Positions 40,023 to 50,567 are shown, counted from the first letter of the stretch. The stretch is 64,000 bases of DNA from G963675935 sp963803125 (GCA_963803125.1 CAWDLR010000004.1:434001-498000), one strand, 5' to 3'. The notes: a model not told the origin generated them from the letters alone. Made by a program: numbers and translations.

Positions 40023-42116
40023 GTGACGATTCCACGTGACGACATCACTGTATCGGCCGAGGACGTCTCTCCGCTTTCCGAGGGGCCCGCCGCGGGCGTG
40101 AAAGAGACCGAGCGCTCCGATCTGGACTGGTTGAACAACGTCTATCAGGGCGACAAGATGCCGCAGTTCACGCTGCGGACCATCGTCATGGGGATGCTGG
40201 TCGGCGGATTGATGTCGATCTCGAATCTGTACGTCGGGCTGAAGATGGGCTGGGGCTTCGGCGTCACGATCACCTCGTGCATTATCGCTTTTGCCGTCTT
40301 CAAGACGCTGGAAGTCCTCATTCCCGCCTATCGCCGGCGGCCGTTCAACATCCTCGAAGACTGCACGATGACGACCTGCGCCAGCGCGGCGGGCTCGCTC
40401 TCGACCGGGGCCCTGATCTCGGCCGTGCCCGCGCTATATCTGACCACCGGGCAACCGATGATCTGGTGGCAGATGATGATCTGGGTCGGCTGCATCGCCA
40501 TGCTCGGCGTCTGCATGGCCATCCCGCTGAAACGGCAGTTGATCAACGTCGACCGACTCCCCTTTCCCACCGGAACCGCCACGGCGGCGACGCTCCGCAC
40601 CCTGCACACCACCGGCGGCGACGCCATCGTGCAGGCGAAGACGCTTTTCGGCTGCGCCCTGTTCGCCGCCGCATTGAATATCTGGGTCAGCGCCTGGAAA
40701 CCGATCTGCGAGTGGCTGGGAGGCGAGTTCGGCAACTTGGCGCTGGGCAAGCGGCTGGGCGAGTACGCCTTCCCCGAAACGTTCCCCCTGTTTCCAGGCG
40801 AATTCGGCCGCAAGCTGATGACGAATTGCACCATCAGCTTCGAGGGTTCGACGATCTTCATGGCGGCCGGGGCGCTGATGGGCATCCGCGTCGGCTGCTC
40901 GATGCTGATCGGGGCGATCATTTATTTTGGAATCCTGCCGCCGATCCTCGAATCGCAAGGCATCATCCATATCGACCCGAAGAACGCCTACGGCAGCATC
41001 TCCGGCGGCTGGACGCTCTGGCCGGCGGTCGCCATGATGGTCGCCTCGGGCCTGACGGCGTTCGGGCTGCGGTGGAAGACAATCGCCAAATCGTTCGGCG
41101 AAATGGCCTCGATCTTCGGAGTGCAGCGGGAGCAGAAAGACCCGTTGGCACACATCGAGGCGCCGATGTGGTGGTTCCTGCTGGGAGTGCTTGTCTCCGG
41201 CGGGGCGTGCGTCTTCTTCGGGCTGTTGTTCTTCAACGTCAGGTGGTGGATGGGGATCATCGCGGTTCTGCTCACCTTTGTGCTGGCGATCATCGCCGCC
41301 CGGGCCACCGGCGAGACCGATTTTACGCCCATCGGCGCGATGGGGAAGATCACGCAATTGACCTACGGCCTGCTGGCCCCGAGCAACACCACGATCAATC
41401 TCTCCACCGCCTCGATCACCGGCGCGGGGGCATGTCACTCGGCCGATCTGCTGGTGGCGATGAAGGCGGGCTATCTGGTGGGGGCCAATCCGCGGCGTCA
41501 GGCCCTCTCACAGTTCTTCGGCGTGATCGCCGGCGTGCTGGTCTGCATACCCGTCTACTCGATCATCGTGCGGATGCCGGTCTTCAATCCGGCGGCGGAA
41601 AAAGCCGCCGCGGTAGCGGCGGCAAAATCGCCGAGGACCACAGCGAAGGAGACGCAGCCAGCCAAGCCGGCCGAGGCGGCGGCGAAGACCAACCTCTGCA
41701 CCTCGGAGTTTCCCGCCCCCTCGGCGCAAATCTGGAAGAGCGTCGCCGAGCTTCTCTCCGAAGGTTTCTCCAGGCTCCCGCGCTACAGCATTTTGGCCAT
41801 GATTATCGCCGCAGTCCTCGGAGTGGTGATTGCGTTGGCCGAGGAGTTTCTGCCGCGGCATTACGCGATGTGGCTCCCCTCGGCCACGGGCATGGGCATC
41901 GCCGGGGTCGTTCGCGCGGACCAGTCGATCGCCATGTTCCTCGGCGCGCTGATCGCCTGGGTGTGGATGAAGGCGCATCGCGCCAGCGGCGAGCGGTTCA
42001 TCGTCTCCGGCTCTTCCGGCCTGATCGCCGGCGAGTCGCTGATGGGCGTCACCCTGAAACTATGGGAGGGCGGCCCAGTGATTCTCAGAGGTATCTGGCA
42101 CTCGCTATTCGGCTAG
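40023..42116 (+). CDS. OPT-family oligopeptide transporter
   Basis: The protein is about 697 residues from the GTG at 40023, which has GGAGA 8 bp upstream; a GTG at 39984 is an alternative. The first helix region reads FTLRTIVMGMLVGGLMSISN and is followed by LYVGLKMGWGFGVTI, the OPT signature. About 15 TM helices are present. A soluble loop of about 50 residues (AAEKAAAVAAAKSPRTTAKE) lies before the last helices. It probably imports small peptides or peptide-derived compounds with protons. It is flanked by two serine hydrolases, suggesting peptide use. Confidence 0.92.
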   Translation: MTIPRDDITVSAEDVSPLSEGPAAGVKETERSDLDWLNNVYQGDKMPQFTLRTIVMGMLVGGLMSISNLYVGLKMGWGFGVTITSCIIAFAVFKTLEVLIPAYRRRPFNILEDCTMTTCASAAGSLSTGALISAVPALYLTTGQPMIWWQMMIWVGCIAMLGVCMAIPLKRQLINVDRLPFPTGTATAATLRTLHTTGGDAIVQAKTLFGCALFAAALNIWVSAWKPICEWLGGEFGNLALGKRLGEYAFPETFPLFPGEFGRKLMTNCTISFEGSTIFMAAGALMGIRVGCSMLIGAIIYFGILPPILESQGIIHIDPKNAYGSISGGWTLWPAVAMMVASGLTAFGLRWKTIAKSFGEMASIFGVQREQKDPLAHIEAPMWWFLLGVLVSGGACVFFGLLFFNVRWWMGIIAVLLTFVLAIIAARATGETDFTPIGAMGKITQLTYGLLAPSNTTINLSTASITGAGACHSADLLVAMKAGYLVGANPRRQALSQFFGVIAGVLVCIPVYSIIVRMPVFNPAAEKAAAVAAAKSPRTTAKETQPAKPAEAAAKTNLCTSEFPAPSAQIWKSVAELLSEGFSRLPRYSILAMIIAAVLGVVIALAEEFLPRHYAMWLPSATGMGIAGVVRADQSIAMFLGALIAWVWMKAHRASGERFIVSGSSGLIAGESLMGVTLKLWEGGPVILRGIWHSLFG

Positions 42117-43361
42117 TTATTCCGAGTACGGTTTCTGCATAAAGAGATCGCCCGGCGGCCATTTTTTAACTTCGCCGGCCGCCTGCAAGAGCGTCCGTCC
42201 GAAGTCGCCGTAAAACGGCTGCACGTCCTTGGTCTGGCCGTTGAACAGCACCGCGATTACCACGCCGCCGTGACGCCGGATCATCATCGTTCGCGTGCCG
42301 GCCAACAGGCCGTCGTGAAACCAGTAGCCGCCGTTGGGCTGCGTGACGATGACCCAACCCAGGCCGTAGTAATGGTCTTTGCGGTTGTTGGCCAGATAGA
42401 TCGGCGGATTCGATAGGCTGGCGATCTTGGCGATCGACTCGGGCTTGAGGATTCGCTGCGGCCGCTGGCCGTCGAGGGCCGCGGCAAAACGGACCAGATC
42501 GGCCGCCGAGGCGAGCCAGCCGCCGTGCGCGTCGAGGGCTTCCAGATAGAAATCGCCGTAGGGCTCATCGACGAGCCGCTTCTCGTCGGGAAAGACCGAC
42601 TTGCAGAGTCGGTCGTTCTTGCGCGTGTGGTAGAAGACCTCGCCGGGGGCGCGGTCGGCCAAGCGGGTCCTTCCGAGTTTCATGCGGGTGATTCCCGCCG
42701 GCCGCAACACCATCTCGCGCACGGCGTCCTCGTACCGCTTCCCGGTCAGAATCTCGATCACGCGGCCCAACATGCAGTAGTCGAAGTTGGAGTAAACGTA
42801 GCGCGTGCCGGGATCGTAATCCAGCGGCCGGCCGAGCATGTAATGGATGATCCCCGCCTGATCCAACGGCGGCTTGGGCAACCGCGGGATGAACATCGGA
42901 TCGAACGACTTGCCGCGATCGAAGCCGGCCGTATGCCGCAGCAGACGCTCGATGGTGATCTGCCGCCAGCGCGGATCGAGGTGCTTTTCGGTCTCCGTGC
43001 CGAACTTTTTCAGATAGGGCAAGATCGGATCGCTCAGCTTCAGCCGTCCCTGCTCGACCAGCCGCAGGATCGTCGCCGCCGTAAACGGTTTCGAGACGCT
43101 GGCGATCCGCATCAGGGCCATCGGCTGCATGACGACGCGGTTCTTGCGATCCGCCCAGCCGAAGCCGCGGGCGTAGACCAGCCGGCCGTCCTTGGCCACC
43201 GCCGCCGTCCCGCCGGGCAGCTCGTACTTCTTCATCAGGTCCGTGATCCGCCGGTCGAAAGAGGCGAGCTCTTTCACCTCTGTTCCCGTGCGCGAAATCT
43301 CCTCTGCAACAAGAAACTGGGGAAACGCGAAAAGAACCACTAGAATCGCCGTCCATCGCAT
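42117..43361 (-). CDS. Secreted serine hydrolase of the beta-lactamase family
   Basis: The 414-residue protein has a signal peptide (MRWTAILVVLFAFPQFLVAE), nucleophile motif S88-V-S-K91 and YSN in RYVYSNFDYCMLG. FHDGLLAGTRTMM near the end corresponds to the third active-site element (HxG). It resembles class C beta-lactamase-like esterases/peptidases. It converges end-to-end with the OPT transporter (stops adjacent). Confidence 0.9.
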   Translation of the reverse strand: MRWTAILVVLFAFPQFLVAEEISRTGTEVKELASFDRRITDLMKKYELPGGTAAVAKDGRLVYARGFGWADRKNRVVMQPMALMRIASVSKPFTAATILRLVEQGRLKLSDPILPYLKKFGTETEKHLDPRWRQITIERLLRHTAGFDRGKSFDPMFIPRLPKPPLDQAGIIHYMLGRPLDYDPGTRYVYSNFDYCMLGRVIEILTGKRYEDAVREMVLRPAGITRMKLGRTRLADRAPGEVFYHTRKNDRLCKSVFPDEKRLVDEPYGDFYLEALDAHGGWLASAADLVRFAAALDGQRPQRILKPESIAKIASLSNPPIYLANNRKDHYYGLGWVIVTQPNGGYWFHDGLLAGTRTMMIRRHGGVVIAVLFNGQTKDVQPFYGDFGRTLLQAAGEVKKWPPGDLFMQKPYSE

Positions 43362-43417
43362 GGTGTCGCTCGTTTGCAGGGCCGCAGTAATTCTCTGCGG
43401 TCAAAATGGGGAAATCT

Positions 43418-43488
43418 GTTTAGCCGCCGCGTCCACGCGGCGCTGCATCTGCGGACGATTCTACGCCGCGTGGACGCGGCGGCTAAAC
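43418..43488. repeat. 71-bp GTTTAGCCGCCGCG palindromic repeat
   Basis: GTTTAGCCGCCGCGTCCACG and CGTGGACGCGGCGGCTAAAC are perfect arms. The preceding GCGGTCAAAATGGGGAAATCT also occurs, slightly changed, before the 57902 copy. Confidence 0.92.
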
Positions 43489-43579
43489 GGGTCACCGTTT
43501 GCGGAGATCGCCGGTTGCCGGTAGAATCTACGTTGCATTGACCTTCGCGATTCCCTCCCGTACCCGGTGGCTCGATAAC

Positions 43580-44596
43580 ATGAAACTCAGCCTCTCCAAT
43601 TACGAACTGAAGACCAAGCATCCCTTCACCATATCGCGCGGAACGACGGTCGTCCAGCCGACGCTGGTGGTGACGCTCGAAGAGGAGGGCGTCCGCGGCT
43701 ACGGCGAATCGAACGACTACCCGTTCTACGGCTGCACGCTGCAAAACATGGCCGAGGCGTTGGAATCGGTCCGCGGCCATCTCGAATCGCGGCGGAGCGG
43801 CGATCCGGCCGTGCTCTGGCAGGAGCTTGACGGGCGGCTCTCCACGAACCGTTTCGCCCAGAACGCGCTCGACCAGGCGGCGTGGGACCTGTGGGGCAAG
43901 GTCCGCGGCGCCCCGGTGTGGAAACTGTGGGGACTGACGCTCGACCACTGCCCGCCGACCGATTACACCATCGGCATCGATCCGATCGAGACGATGGTCG
44001 CCAAGCTGCGGGAAATGCCCGGCTTTCCCGTTTACAAGATCAAGCTCGGCACGCCCAACGACATCGAGATCATCCGGGCCCTGCGGCAGGCAACCGACGC
44101 GACGTTTCGCATCGACGCCAACTGCGCCTGGACCGCCGACGAAACGATCGACAAATCGCACGCCCTCAAGGAACTGGGGGTCGAGTTCATCGAGCAGCCG
44201 ATGGTCCGCGAGAATTGGAAGGAGATGGAAAAGGTCTATCGCCATTCCGCGCTGCCGATCATCGCCGACGAGAGCTCGCAGACCGAGGAGGACGTTGCCC
44301 GCTGCGAAGGCCTCTTCCACGGCATCAACGTCAAGCTGCCGAAATGCGGCGGCCTGACCCCCGGCAAACGCATGCTGGAGGACGCCCGGCGACGCGGCAT
44401 GAAGACCATGGTCGGCTGCTTTACCGAGTCGAGCGTGGGTATTTCCGCCACCGCCCAGGTGCTGCCGCTGCTGGATTACGCCGATCTGGACGGAATCCTG
44501 CTGATCGCCGAGGACATCGCCAGCGGCATCACCATCGAGCGCGGGCGGATCTCGTTCGCCAACGAGAACGGCTGCGGCGTTCGCCTGCTACGGTGA
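43580..44596 (+). CDS. L-Ala-D/L-Glu (dipeptide) epimerase, enolase superfamily
   Basis: The 338-residue protein has enolase-superfamily residues: YKIKLG (with the catalytic Lys pair), RIDANCAW, EFIEQP, IIADESS and an INVKLPKCGG segment with the second Lys. The YGESN segment early on is typical of dipeptide epimerases. It likely interconverts L-Ala-L-Glu and L-Ala-D-Glu during murein recycling; other dipeptides are possible. The ATG at 43580 gives the canonical start MKLSLSNYELKTKHPFTISR. It is a single gene behind a palindromic repeat. Confidence 0.9.
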   Translation: MKLSLSNYELKTKHPFTISRGTTVVQPTLVVTLEEEGVRGYGESNDYPFYGCTLQNMAEALESVRGHLESRRSGDPAVLWQELDGRLSTNRFAQNALDQAAWDLWGKVRGAPVWKLWGLTLDHCPPTDYTIGIDPIETMVAKLREMPGFPVYKIKLGTPNDIEIIRALRQATDATFRIDANCAWTADETIDKSHALKELGVEFIEQPMVRENWKEMEKVYRHSALPIIADESSQTEEDVARCEGLFHGINVKLPKCGGLTPGKRMLEDARRRGMKTMVGCFTESSVGISATAQVLPLLDYADLDGILLIAEDIASGITIERGRISFANENGCGVRLLR

Positions 44597-44627
44597 CGGT
44601 CGCCCGTCGCCAAAGAGTCCAGTTCGG

Positions 44628-44712
44628 TGCAGTGGCCAGTGGTCAGTGGCCAGTGGCCAGTCCAAGACGGGAAACGCCAATCCCCAATCCCTAATCCCTA
44701 ATCCCTAATCCC
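44628..44712. repeat. Low-complexity CAGTGGC and AATCCCT repeats
   Basis: CAGTGGCCAGTGGTCAGTGG is followed by CCAATCCCCAATCCCTAATC and repeated AATCCCT. The same two texts recur at 51230-51535 and 55050-55190. Part of the gap before gnd. Confidence 0.8.
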
Positions 44713-44809
44713 TTGGGCCCGTCTCTTCTTTACTTCTCCCGCTGCCGGGAAATAATGACCCAGCGCGGCATCTGCGGGGCATGGGAATCACCGGGAGGGG
44801 AACAAGGCC

Positions 44810-45844
44810 ATGCAACTCGGCATGATCGGTTTGGGGCGAATGGGGGCCAACATGGTGCGGCGGATCCTCGCCGCCGGCCACGCCTGCGTCGTCCACGACA
44901 TCCATAGCGAGGCGGTCGAGTCGCTCGCCCGCGAAGGCGCGATCGGGGCGACGTCGCTCGAAGACTTCGTCGCGCGGCTCGATCGGCCGCGGCACGTCTG
45001 GATGATGGTCCCGGCGGGCGTCGTCGATTCAACACTCTCGGCCATTGTCCCTCTGCTTGAGCGCGACGATGCGCTGATCGACGGCGGCAACTCGTTCTAC
45101 CGCGACGACATCCGCCGCGGCGGCGAACTGACACCGAAGGGCATTCACTACCTGGACGTGGGAACCAGCGGCGGCGTTTGGGGATTGAAACGCGGCTACT
45201 GCCTGATGATCGGCGGGGCCGAAGCGGCGGTGCGGCGGCTCGATCCGATCTTCGCCGCGCTGGCCCCCGGCATCGCCGCCGCCGCCCGCACGCCGGGCCG
45301 CGAGTCGGCCGGCGGCACGGCCGAGCAGGGCTACCTGCACTGTGGTCCCAGCGGCGCCGGCCACTTCGTCAAGATGGTCCACAATGGCATCGAATACGGG
45401 CTGATGGCCGCTTACGCCGAAGGTTTCAATATCTTGCGTCACGCAAACGCCGGCAAGCAGCGGCAGCAGGCGGACGCCGAAACCACCCCGCTTCGTCATC
45501 CCGAATACTATCAATACGAATTGAACCTGGCCGAGATCGCCGAAGTCTGGCGGCGCGGCAGCGTGGTCGCTTCCTGGCTGTTGGATTTGACGGCGGCCGC
45601 GCTCCTGCGCGAACCGGAACTGACCGACTTCCACGGCCACGTGTCGGATTCGGGCGAAGGGCGCTGGACGGTGATGGCGGCGATCGACGAATCGGCCCCC
45701 GCCCCCGTCATCAGCACCGCCCTGTACGACCGCTTCAGCTCGCGCGGCGAGGCCGACTTCGCCGACAAACTGCTCTCGGCCATGCGATCGCAGTTCGGCG
45801 GCCACGCCGAAAAAACGGTGGCCGCAACGGGAGGACCGCCATGA
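44810..45844 (+). CDS. gnd: 6-phosphogluconate dehydrogenase (decarboxylating), short type
   Basis: The 344-residue enzyme starts with the Rossmann motif MQLGMIGLGRMGANMVRRIL. It has GGNSFYRDD, the LDVGTSGGVWGL substrate segment and FVKMVHNGIEYGLM with catalytic Lys. It oxidises and decarboxylates 6-phosphogluconate to ribulose-5-phosphate. Length fits the shorter GndA/YqeC group, which often prefers NAD. A slightly longer loop near residues 156-172 (RTPGRESAGGTAEQG) is seen. The stop overlaps the zwf ATG (ATGA), so the two oxidative pentose-phosphate genes are coupled. Confidence 0.95.
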   Translation: MQLGMIGLGRMGANMVRRILAAGHACVVHDIHSEAVESLAREGAIGATSLEDFVARLDRPRHVWMMVPAGVVDSTLSAIVPLLERDDALIDGGNSFYRDDIRRGGELTPKGIHYLDVGTSGGVWGLKRGYCLMIGGAEAAVRRLDPIFAALAPGIAAAARTPGRESAGGTAEQGYLHCGPSGAGHFVKMVHNGIEYGLMAAYAEGFNILRHANAGKQRQQADAETTPLRHPEYYQYELNLAEIAEVWRRGSVVASWLLDLTAAALLREPELTDFHGHVSDSGEGRWTVMAAIDESAPAPVISTALYDRFSSRGEADFADKLLSAMRSQFGGHAEKTVAATGGPP

Positions 45845-47244
45845 ACGTTCCACAGTCGGATGCCATCGTCTTTTTCGGGGTCTCGGGCGATCTGGCCTAC
45901 AAGAAGGTCTTTCCCGCCCTGGAAGCGATGATCCGCCACGGCAGTCTCGACGTGCTGGTCATCGGGGTGGCGAAATCGGGCTGGAGTCTCGACCAGCTCA
46001 AGGCGCGGGTCAAGGAGAGTCTCGATCAGCACGGCGGATTGGAGCCGGCGGCGTATGCCAAGCTCTGCTCGCTGCTGCGATACATCGACGGCGACTACCG
46101 CGATCCGGCCACCTTCGCGCGGTTGCGGCAGGCGCTGGGCGCCGTCGAACGGCCGCTGCACTACCTGGCGATTCCCCCCAGCATGTTCGCCACGGTCAGC
46201 GAGGGGCTAGCCCAGGCGGGCTGCGCGAAGGGGGCCAGGGTCGTGGTGGAAAAGCCCTTCGGCCGCGATCTGGCCTCGGCCCAGGAACTCAACCGCACGC
46301 TGCATCGCTTCTTTCCCGAGTCGGCCATCTTCCGCATCGACCATTATCTCGGCAAGGAATCGGTGCTCAATCTAATCTACTTCCGTTTCGCCAACTCGCT
46401 GATCGAAGCCGGCTGGAACAGCGAGCACCTGGAGAGCGTCCAGATCACCATGGCCGAGCAATTCGGGGTGGAGGGGCGGGGAAAGTTCTACGAGGAGGTC
46501 GGCGCGATCCGCGACGTGGTGCAAAACCACATGCTGCAGTTGGTCGCCTGCTTGGCGATGGCCTGCCCGGCCAGCAACGAGCACGAGGCGTTGCGCGACG
46601 AGCGCGGGCAGTTGTTGCGGGCGATCCGTGAGCTGCGGCCCGCGGACGTGGTGCGCGGGCAATTCCAGGGCTATCGCCAGGAGCCGGGCGTGGCCGCCGA
46701 TTCGCAGGTGGAAACCTACGCCGCGATCAAGTTCCAAATCGAGACGGAACGCTGGGCGGGCGTGCCCTTCTTCGTCCGCGTCGGCAAGCGGCTGCCCGTC
46801 ACCGCCACCGAAATCCTCATCCGCTTTAAGCACCGCGCACGGCCGGTGCTCGACGAAGTCGGCCCGCCGTTGGCCAATTATTTCCGCTTCCAACTCGTGC
46901 CGGAGACGCTTTTGGCCCTGGGGACGAAGGTCAAGCGGCCCGGCAACCGCCTGGCGGGCGAGCGGATCGAGCTGGTGGCCCATCACCAGCGCCCCGACGA
47001 GATGCTGCCCTACGAACGGCTGCTGGCGGCGGCGGCCGGCGGCGACCCCACGTTGTTCGCCCGCGAAGACGCCGTGGAGGAATCTTGGCGGATCGTCAAT
47101 CCGATCCTCGGCAACGTGACGCCGCTGTACGAGTACCCGCCCGAAACCTGGGGCCCGCCGGCGGTCTATCGCCTCTTGACGCCGGACGAGGGCTGGCGCG
47201 ATCCCATTTACGTGTCGCCAAGGGAACTGGTGGGGGCCTGGTAA
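45841..47244 (+). CDS. zwf: Glucose-6-phosphate dehydrogenase
   Basis: The 467-residue enzyme has the NAD(P) motif FFGVSGDLAYKKVFPAL, the substrate motif RIDHYLGKE and VVEKPFGRDL. The ATG at 45841 overlaps the gnd stop. It oxidises glucose-6-phosphate to 6-phosphogluconolactone. No 6-phosphogluconolactonase gene is seen in the window. The stop lies 6 bp from the end of the convergent glgP gene. Confidence 0.96.
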   Translation: MNVPQSDAIVFFGVSGDLAYKKVFPALEAMIRHGSLDVLVIGVAKSGWSLDQLKARVKESLDQHGGLEPAAYAKLCSLLRYIDGDYRDPATFARLRQALGAVERPLHYLAIPPSMFATVSEGLAQAGCAKGARVVVEKPFGRDLASAQELNRTLHRFFPESAIFRIDHYLGKESVLNLIYFRFANSLIEAGWNSEHLESVQITMAEQFGVEGRGKFYEEVGAIRDVVQNHMLQLVACLAMACPASNEHEALRDERGQLLRAIRELRPADVVRGQFQGYRQEPGVAADSQVETYAAIKFQIETERWAGVPFFVRVGKRLPVTATEILIRFKHRARPVLDEVGPPLANYFRFQLVPETLLALGTKVKRPGNRLAGERIELVAHHQRPDEMLPYERLLAAAAGGDPTLFAREDAVEESWRIVNPILGNVTPLYEYPPETWGPPAVYRLLTPDEGWRDPIYVSPRELVGAW

Positions 47245-47250
47245 ATCGAA

Positions 47251-49796
47251 TCAGTGTTGCCATAAGATCGGAGGCGCTTCCAGCGGCACGGAAACGTCGG
47301 CGAAACGCGGCACGATTCGCGGGGTGTAGTCGGCGGCGGGGCGGCAGGCGGCGAGGGCGGCGCGATAGACGTGACCGCCGACCGTGCCCACCAGCGGCCG
47401 CACGTGCTCCATCTTCTCCACCACCGGCCGATCGCCGTCGAGCGGATCGGCGAACAGTTCCACTTCGACCGCGTCGGGTTCGAGGTCGTCGAGATAGACC
47501 TGCACTTCAAAGACATTCTGCTCGTCCGCCTGTTCGACGGTGAGTTTGGCGATCCGCACGCCGTCCCATTCCGCTTGCAGGGAGCGCTGCCAGGCGGCGA
47601 TTCGCGCCCCAGCGCGCCGCGATCGGCCGTGCGGCGGCGGTAGGCGGCGGCGGCGGGCAGATAATAGTTCTCGGTGTATTCCCGCACGGTGCGGTTGGCC
47701 GAGAATCGCGGCGCCAGCCGCGCCATGCTCTCGCGCATGCGGGCGACCCAGGCCGTGGGAATGCCGTTGGCGTCGCGGGCGTAGAATTCGGGAATCACCG
47801 CGTGTTCCAAGAGATTGTAGAGCGCGTCGGCTTCGGCCGCGTCCCAGGCCGGATCGCTGTCGTGCTCCTTTCCGTCGCCGATCGCCCAGCCGACCTCGGG
47901 CGAATAGGCCTCGGCCCACCAGCCGTCGAGCTCGGAGAGATTCAGGCCGCCGTTGACCAGCACCTTCATGCCGCTGGTGCCGCTCGCCTCCCAGGGGCGA
48001 CGGGGCGTATTGATCCAGACATCGACCCCCTGCACCAGCTTCTCCGTTAGCAGCATGTCGTAGTCGCTCAGGAAGACCACCCGCAACCGAGCGGGCGACT
48101 GGCGGATGAACTGCACCCATTGCTGGATCAGGCGTTGGCCCTCGGCATCGTCGGGATGGGCCTTGCCGGCGATGATCAGTTGCACCGGCCGCTGCGGATC
48201 GGTCAATAGACGCAGCAGCCGGGCCGGATCGTGCAGCAGCAGGTTCGGCCGCTTATAGGTGGCGAAACGCCGGGCGAAGCCGAGCGTCAAGGCATTGCCA
48301 TCGAAGAAGTGCTTGGCCTCGTCGATCATCTGTGGCGTTGCCCCCGAACTGGCCAATTGCCGCGACAGCCGGCGGCGGGCGAATTCGACCAGGGCGGCTC
48401 GGCCGGCAGCGCGAAGCTGCCAGAGCCGCTCGTCCGGAATGCCGCGAATGTTCTGCTCGATCGTCTCCATCGTTCCCAGCCAGCGGTCCTTGCCGCAATA
48501 CTCCATCCAGAGCGCATCGGCCGCGTCGGAATCCCAACTCGGCATGTGGACGCCATTGGTCACGTGGCCGATGGGCACCTCCTCCTCCGGCCAGCGCGGA
48601 AACAGCGGGGCGAAGATGTGCCGGCTGACGCAGCCGTGCAACCGGCTCACGCCGTTGACCGCCCCGCTGCCGTGAATCGCCAGGTAGGCCATGTTGAACG
48701 GCTCCGACGAATCATCGGGGTTTTGCCGGCCCAGCGCCAGCAGATCGTGCAGACTTAGCCCAAGCCGGCTCCGCGCGTAATCGCCCAGGTATTGCTCGAC
48801 GAGCGCGGGTGAGAAGCGATCGAAGCCGGCGGGGACGGCGGTGTGGGTGGTGAAGAGGTTGCCGGCCCGGGTAGCGGCCAGGGCCGCCTCGAACGATTGA
48901 CCGGTCTCTTGCATGAAGTCGCGGGCGCGTTCCAAGACGGCGAAAGCGGCGTGGCCCTCGTTGAGGTGGCAGACATCCGGCTGCAAATTGAGCGCACGCA
49001 ACAGTCGCCAGCCGCCGATGCCCAGCAGCATCTCTTGCTTCAATCGCAGTTCCTGTCCGCCGCCGTAGAGTTCGCTGGTGATGCCGCGGTGCGCGGGGAA
49101 GTTGGCGGCGTCGTTGCTGTCCAAGAGGTAGAGCGTCGAGCGGCCGACCTGCACCTGCCAGGTGCGCAGCCAGACCGAGTAGCCCGGCAGCAAAATCTCC
49201 AGCCGCAGCCATTCGCCGTCCGGCTGGCGGAGCGGCGTGATCGGCAACTGGCCGGGATCGTTGTAAGGGAAGAGGGCCTGCTGCCAGCCGTTGCGGTCGA
49301 TCACCTGGCGAAAATAGCCTTGCTGGTAGAGCAGCCCGACGCCGACGACCGGCACGCCCAGGTCGCTGGCGGCCTTCAACTGGTCGCCGGCGACGTTGCC
49401 CAATCCGCCCGAGTAGATGGGCAGAGCTTCGCAGAGCATGAACTCCATGCTGAAGTAGGCGACGCAGCTTAACGGCGATTGGCCGTGATTCTGCTGAAAC
49501 CAGGCCGGCGTCGTGGCGGCTTGGCGCTTGGCTTGCAGGCGTTCGTTCACCTTTTTCATGAACGAGGGTTCGGCCAGTGTTTTTGTCAGCCGTTCGCGCG
49601 AGACGGTCTGGAGGACGACCCAGGGATTGCGGGTGAATTCCCAAAGCGAGGGTTCGAGCCGCCGCCAGATTTCGTCGGCGGCATGGTTCCACGACCAACG
49701 GACGTCGAGGGCCAACTCGGCCAGCGAGGTGAAACCCTCGACCTCCGTCGGCAGGAAACAGTACATCGAATTACTCAGCAGCGCCGGATCGCCCAT
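47251..49796 (-). CDS. glgP: Alpha-glucan phosphorylase, C-terminal frameshift
   Basis: The ATG at 49796 has AAGGAG upstream. The N-terminal part has the DUF3417-type region (ELALDVRWSWNHAADEIWRR), and the core has VAYFSMEFMLCEALPIYSGG, LNEGHAAFAVLERARDF and EASGTSGMKVLVNGG, with the PLP Lys. It releases glucose-1-phosphate from glycogen-like glucans. Up to about 47612 it reads in one frame; the final ~115 residues (ARIAAWQRSLQAEWDGVRIA to PPILWQH) are in another, ending at 47251. A missing base in the CCCC at 47607-47610 explains it. The unshifted frame runs on to 47208 with an implausible tail. The restored length is about 848 residues. Confidence 0.88.
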
Positions 49797-49823
49797 GGCT
49801 TGGCTCCTTTTCCAGTCTACCGG

Positions 49824-49890
49824 TTGGGGTGGCAGTTGTACTGCCGCCCCGGTGCGGAAAATCGGGGGTGGCAGTGCAACTGCCACCCCA
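49824..49890. repeat. 67-bp TTGGGGTGGCAG palindromic repeat
   Basis: TTGGGGTGGCAGTTGTACTG is followed by a central GCGGAAAATCGG and the inverse GGCAGTGCAACTGCCACCCC. It separates glgP from rpiB and is the same family as 20310-20378. Confidence 0.85.
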
Positions 49891-49915
49891 TCGTCCTTGG
49901 TTCTGAAACGACTTT

Positions 49916-50388
49916 TTAACCCTTTTCCAGTTTTGCGATCTTTGCCAGGCGGCGGCAGTGTCGCTCGGCGCCGCTGAAGCGGGCGTCGAGAAACGCCTTG
50001 AGCAATTCCCAGGCCAGGGCATCGCCCAGCACGCGGCCGCCGAGACAGATCACGTTCAGATTGTCGTCCTCGACGCCTTGCCGCGCCGAGAAACGTCGCC
50101 AATCAGGCAGGCCCGCACGCCGGCGACCTTGTTGGCGGCGACGCACGCTCCCACGCCGCTGCCGCAGACGGCCACGCCGCGCTCGACTTCGCCGTCGGCC
50201 ACGGCGCGGGCCAGCGGCACGACAAAATCGGGATAGTCGTCGTCGGGCTGCGGCCGGCGGTCGCCGAAATCGACGATTTCGTGGCCCGCCTCGCGCAGGC
50301 GGCCGATCAGATACTGCTTCAGATCGTAGCCGCCGTGGTCGGCGGCCACGCCGATGGCCTTCCGCGGCGGCTCTTCTCGCGCGGCCAT
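49916..50388 (-). pseudogene. rpiB: Ribose-5-phosphate isomerase B, frameshifted
   Basis: The N-terminal 98 residues include IGVAADHGGYDLKQYLIGRL and CGSGVGACVAANKVAGVRAC, with the active-site Cys and the anomeric-ring motif. The C-terminal half (RFSARQGVEDDNLNVICLGG, then WELLKAFLDARFSGAERHCR) lies in another frame. One base is missing near 50090-50094 (AAACG). The restored protein is about 157 residues, the family length. RpiB interconverts ribulose- and ribose-5-phosphate, which fits the adjacent gnd-zwf pair. Confidence 0.82.
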
Positions 50389-50567
50389 GCTCTCTCCTCG
50401 CCTGCCAAGGGGGACAACATCAGGGCATTATACGATCCCTTCGGGCAAAAGGAATACTCGCCGATTCAGAACCTCTGGAGGACGGCAGAACCCGCGCTCT
50501 CGTTCCCGCGCTCTTGCCCTGGTTCCCAGGCTCTGCGTGGGAGCGTTCAGATCAGGATCATTGGGCG

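Noticed and set aside
47208..47250. glgP stop at 47208 in the unshifted frame
   Set aside because: The unshifted tail (Arg/Ser/Pro-rich) lacks family resemblance, and it would overlap the zwf gene. The shifted frame ending at 47251 is the natural one.
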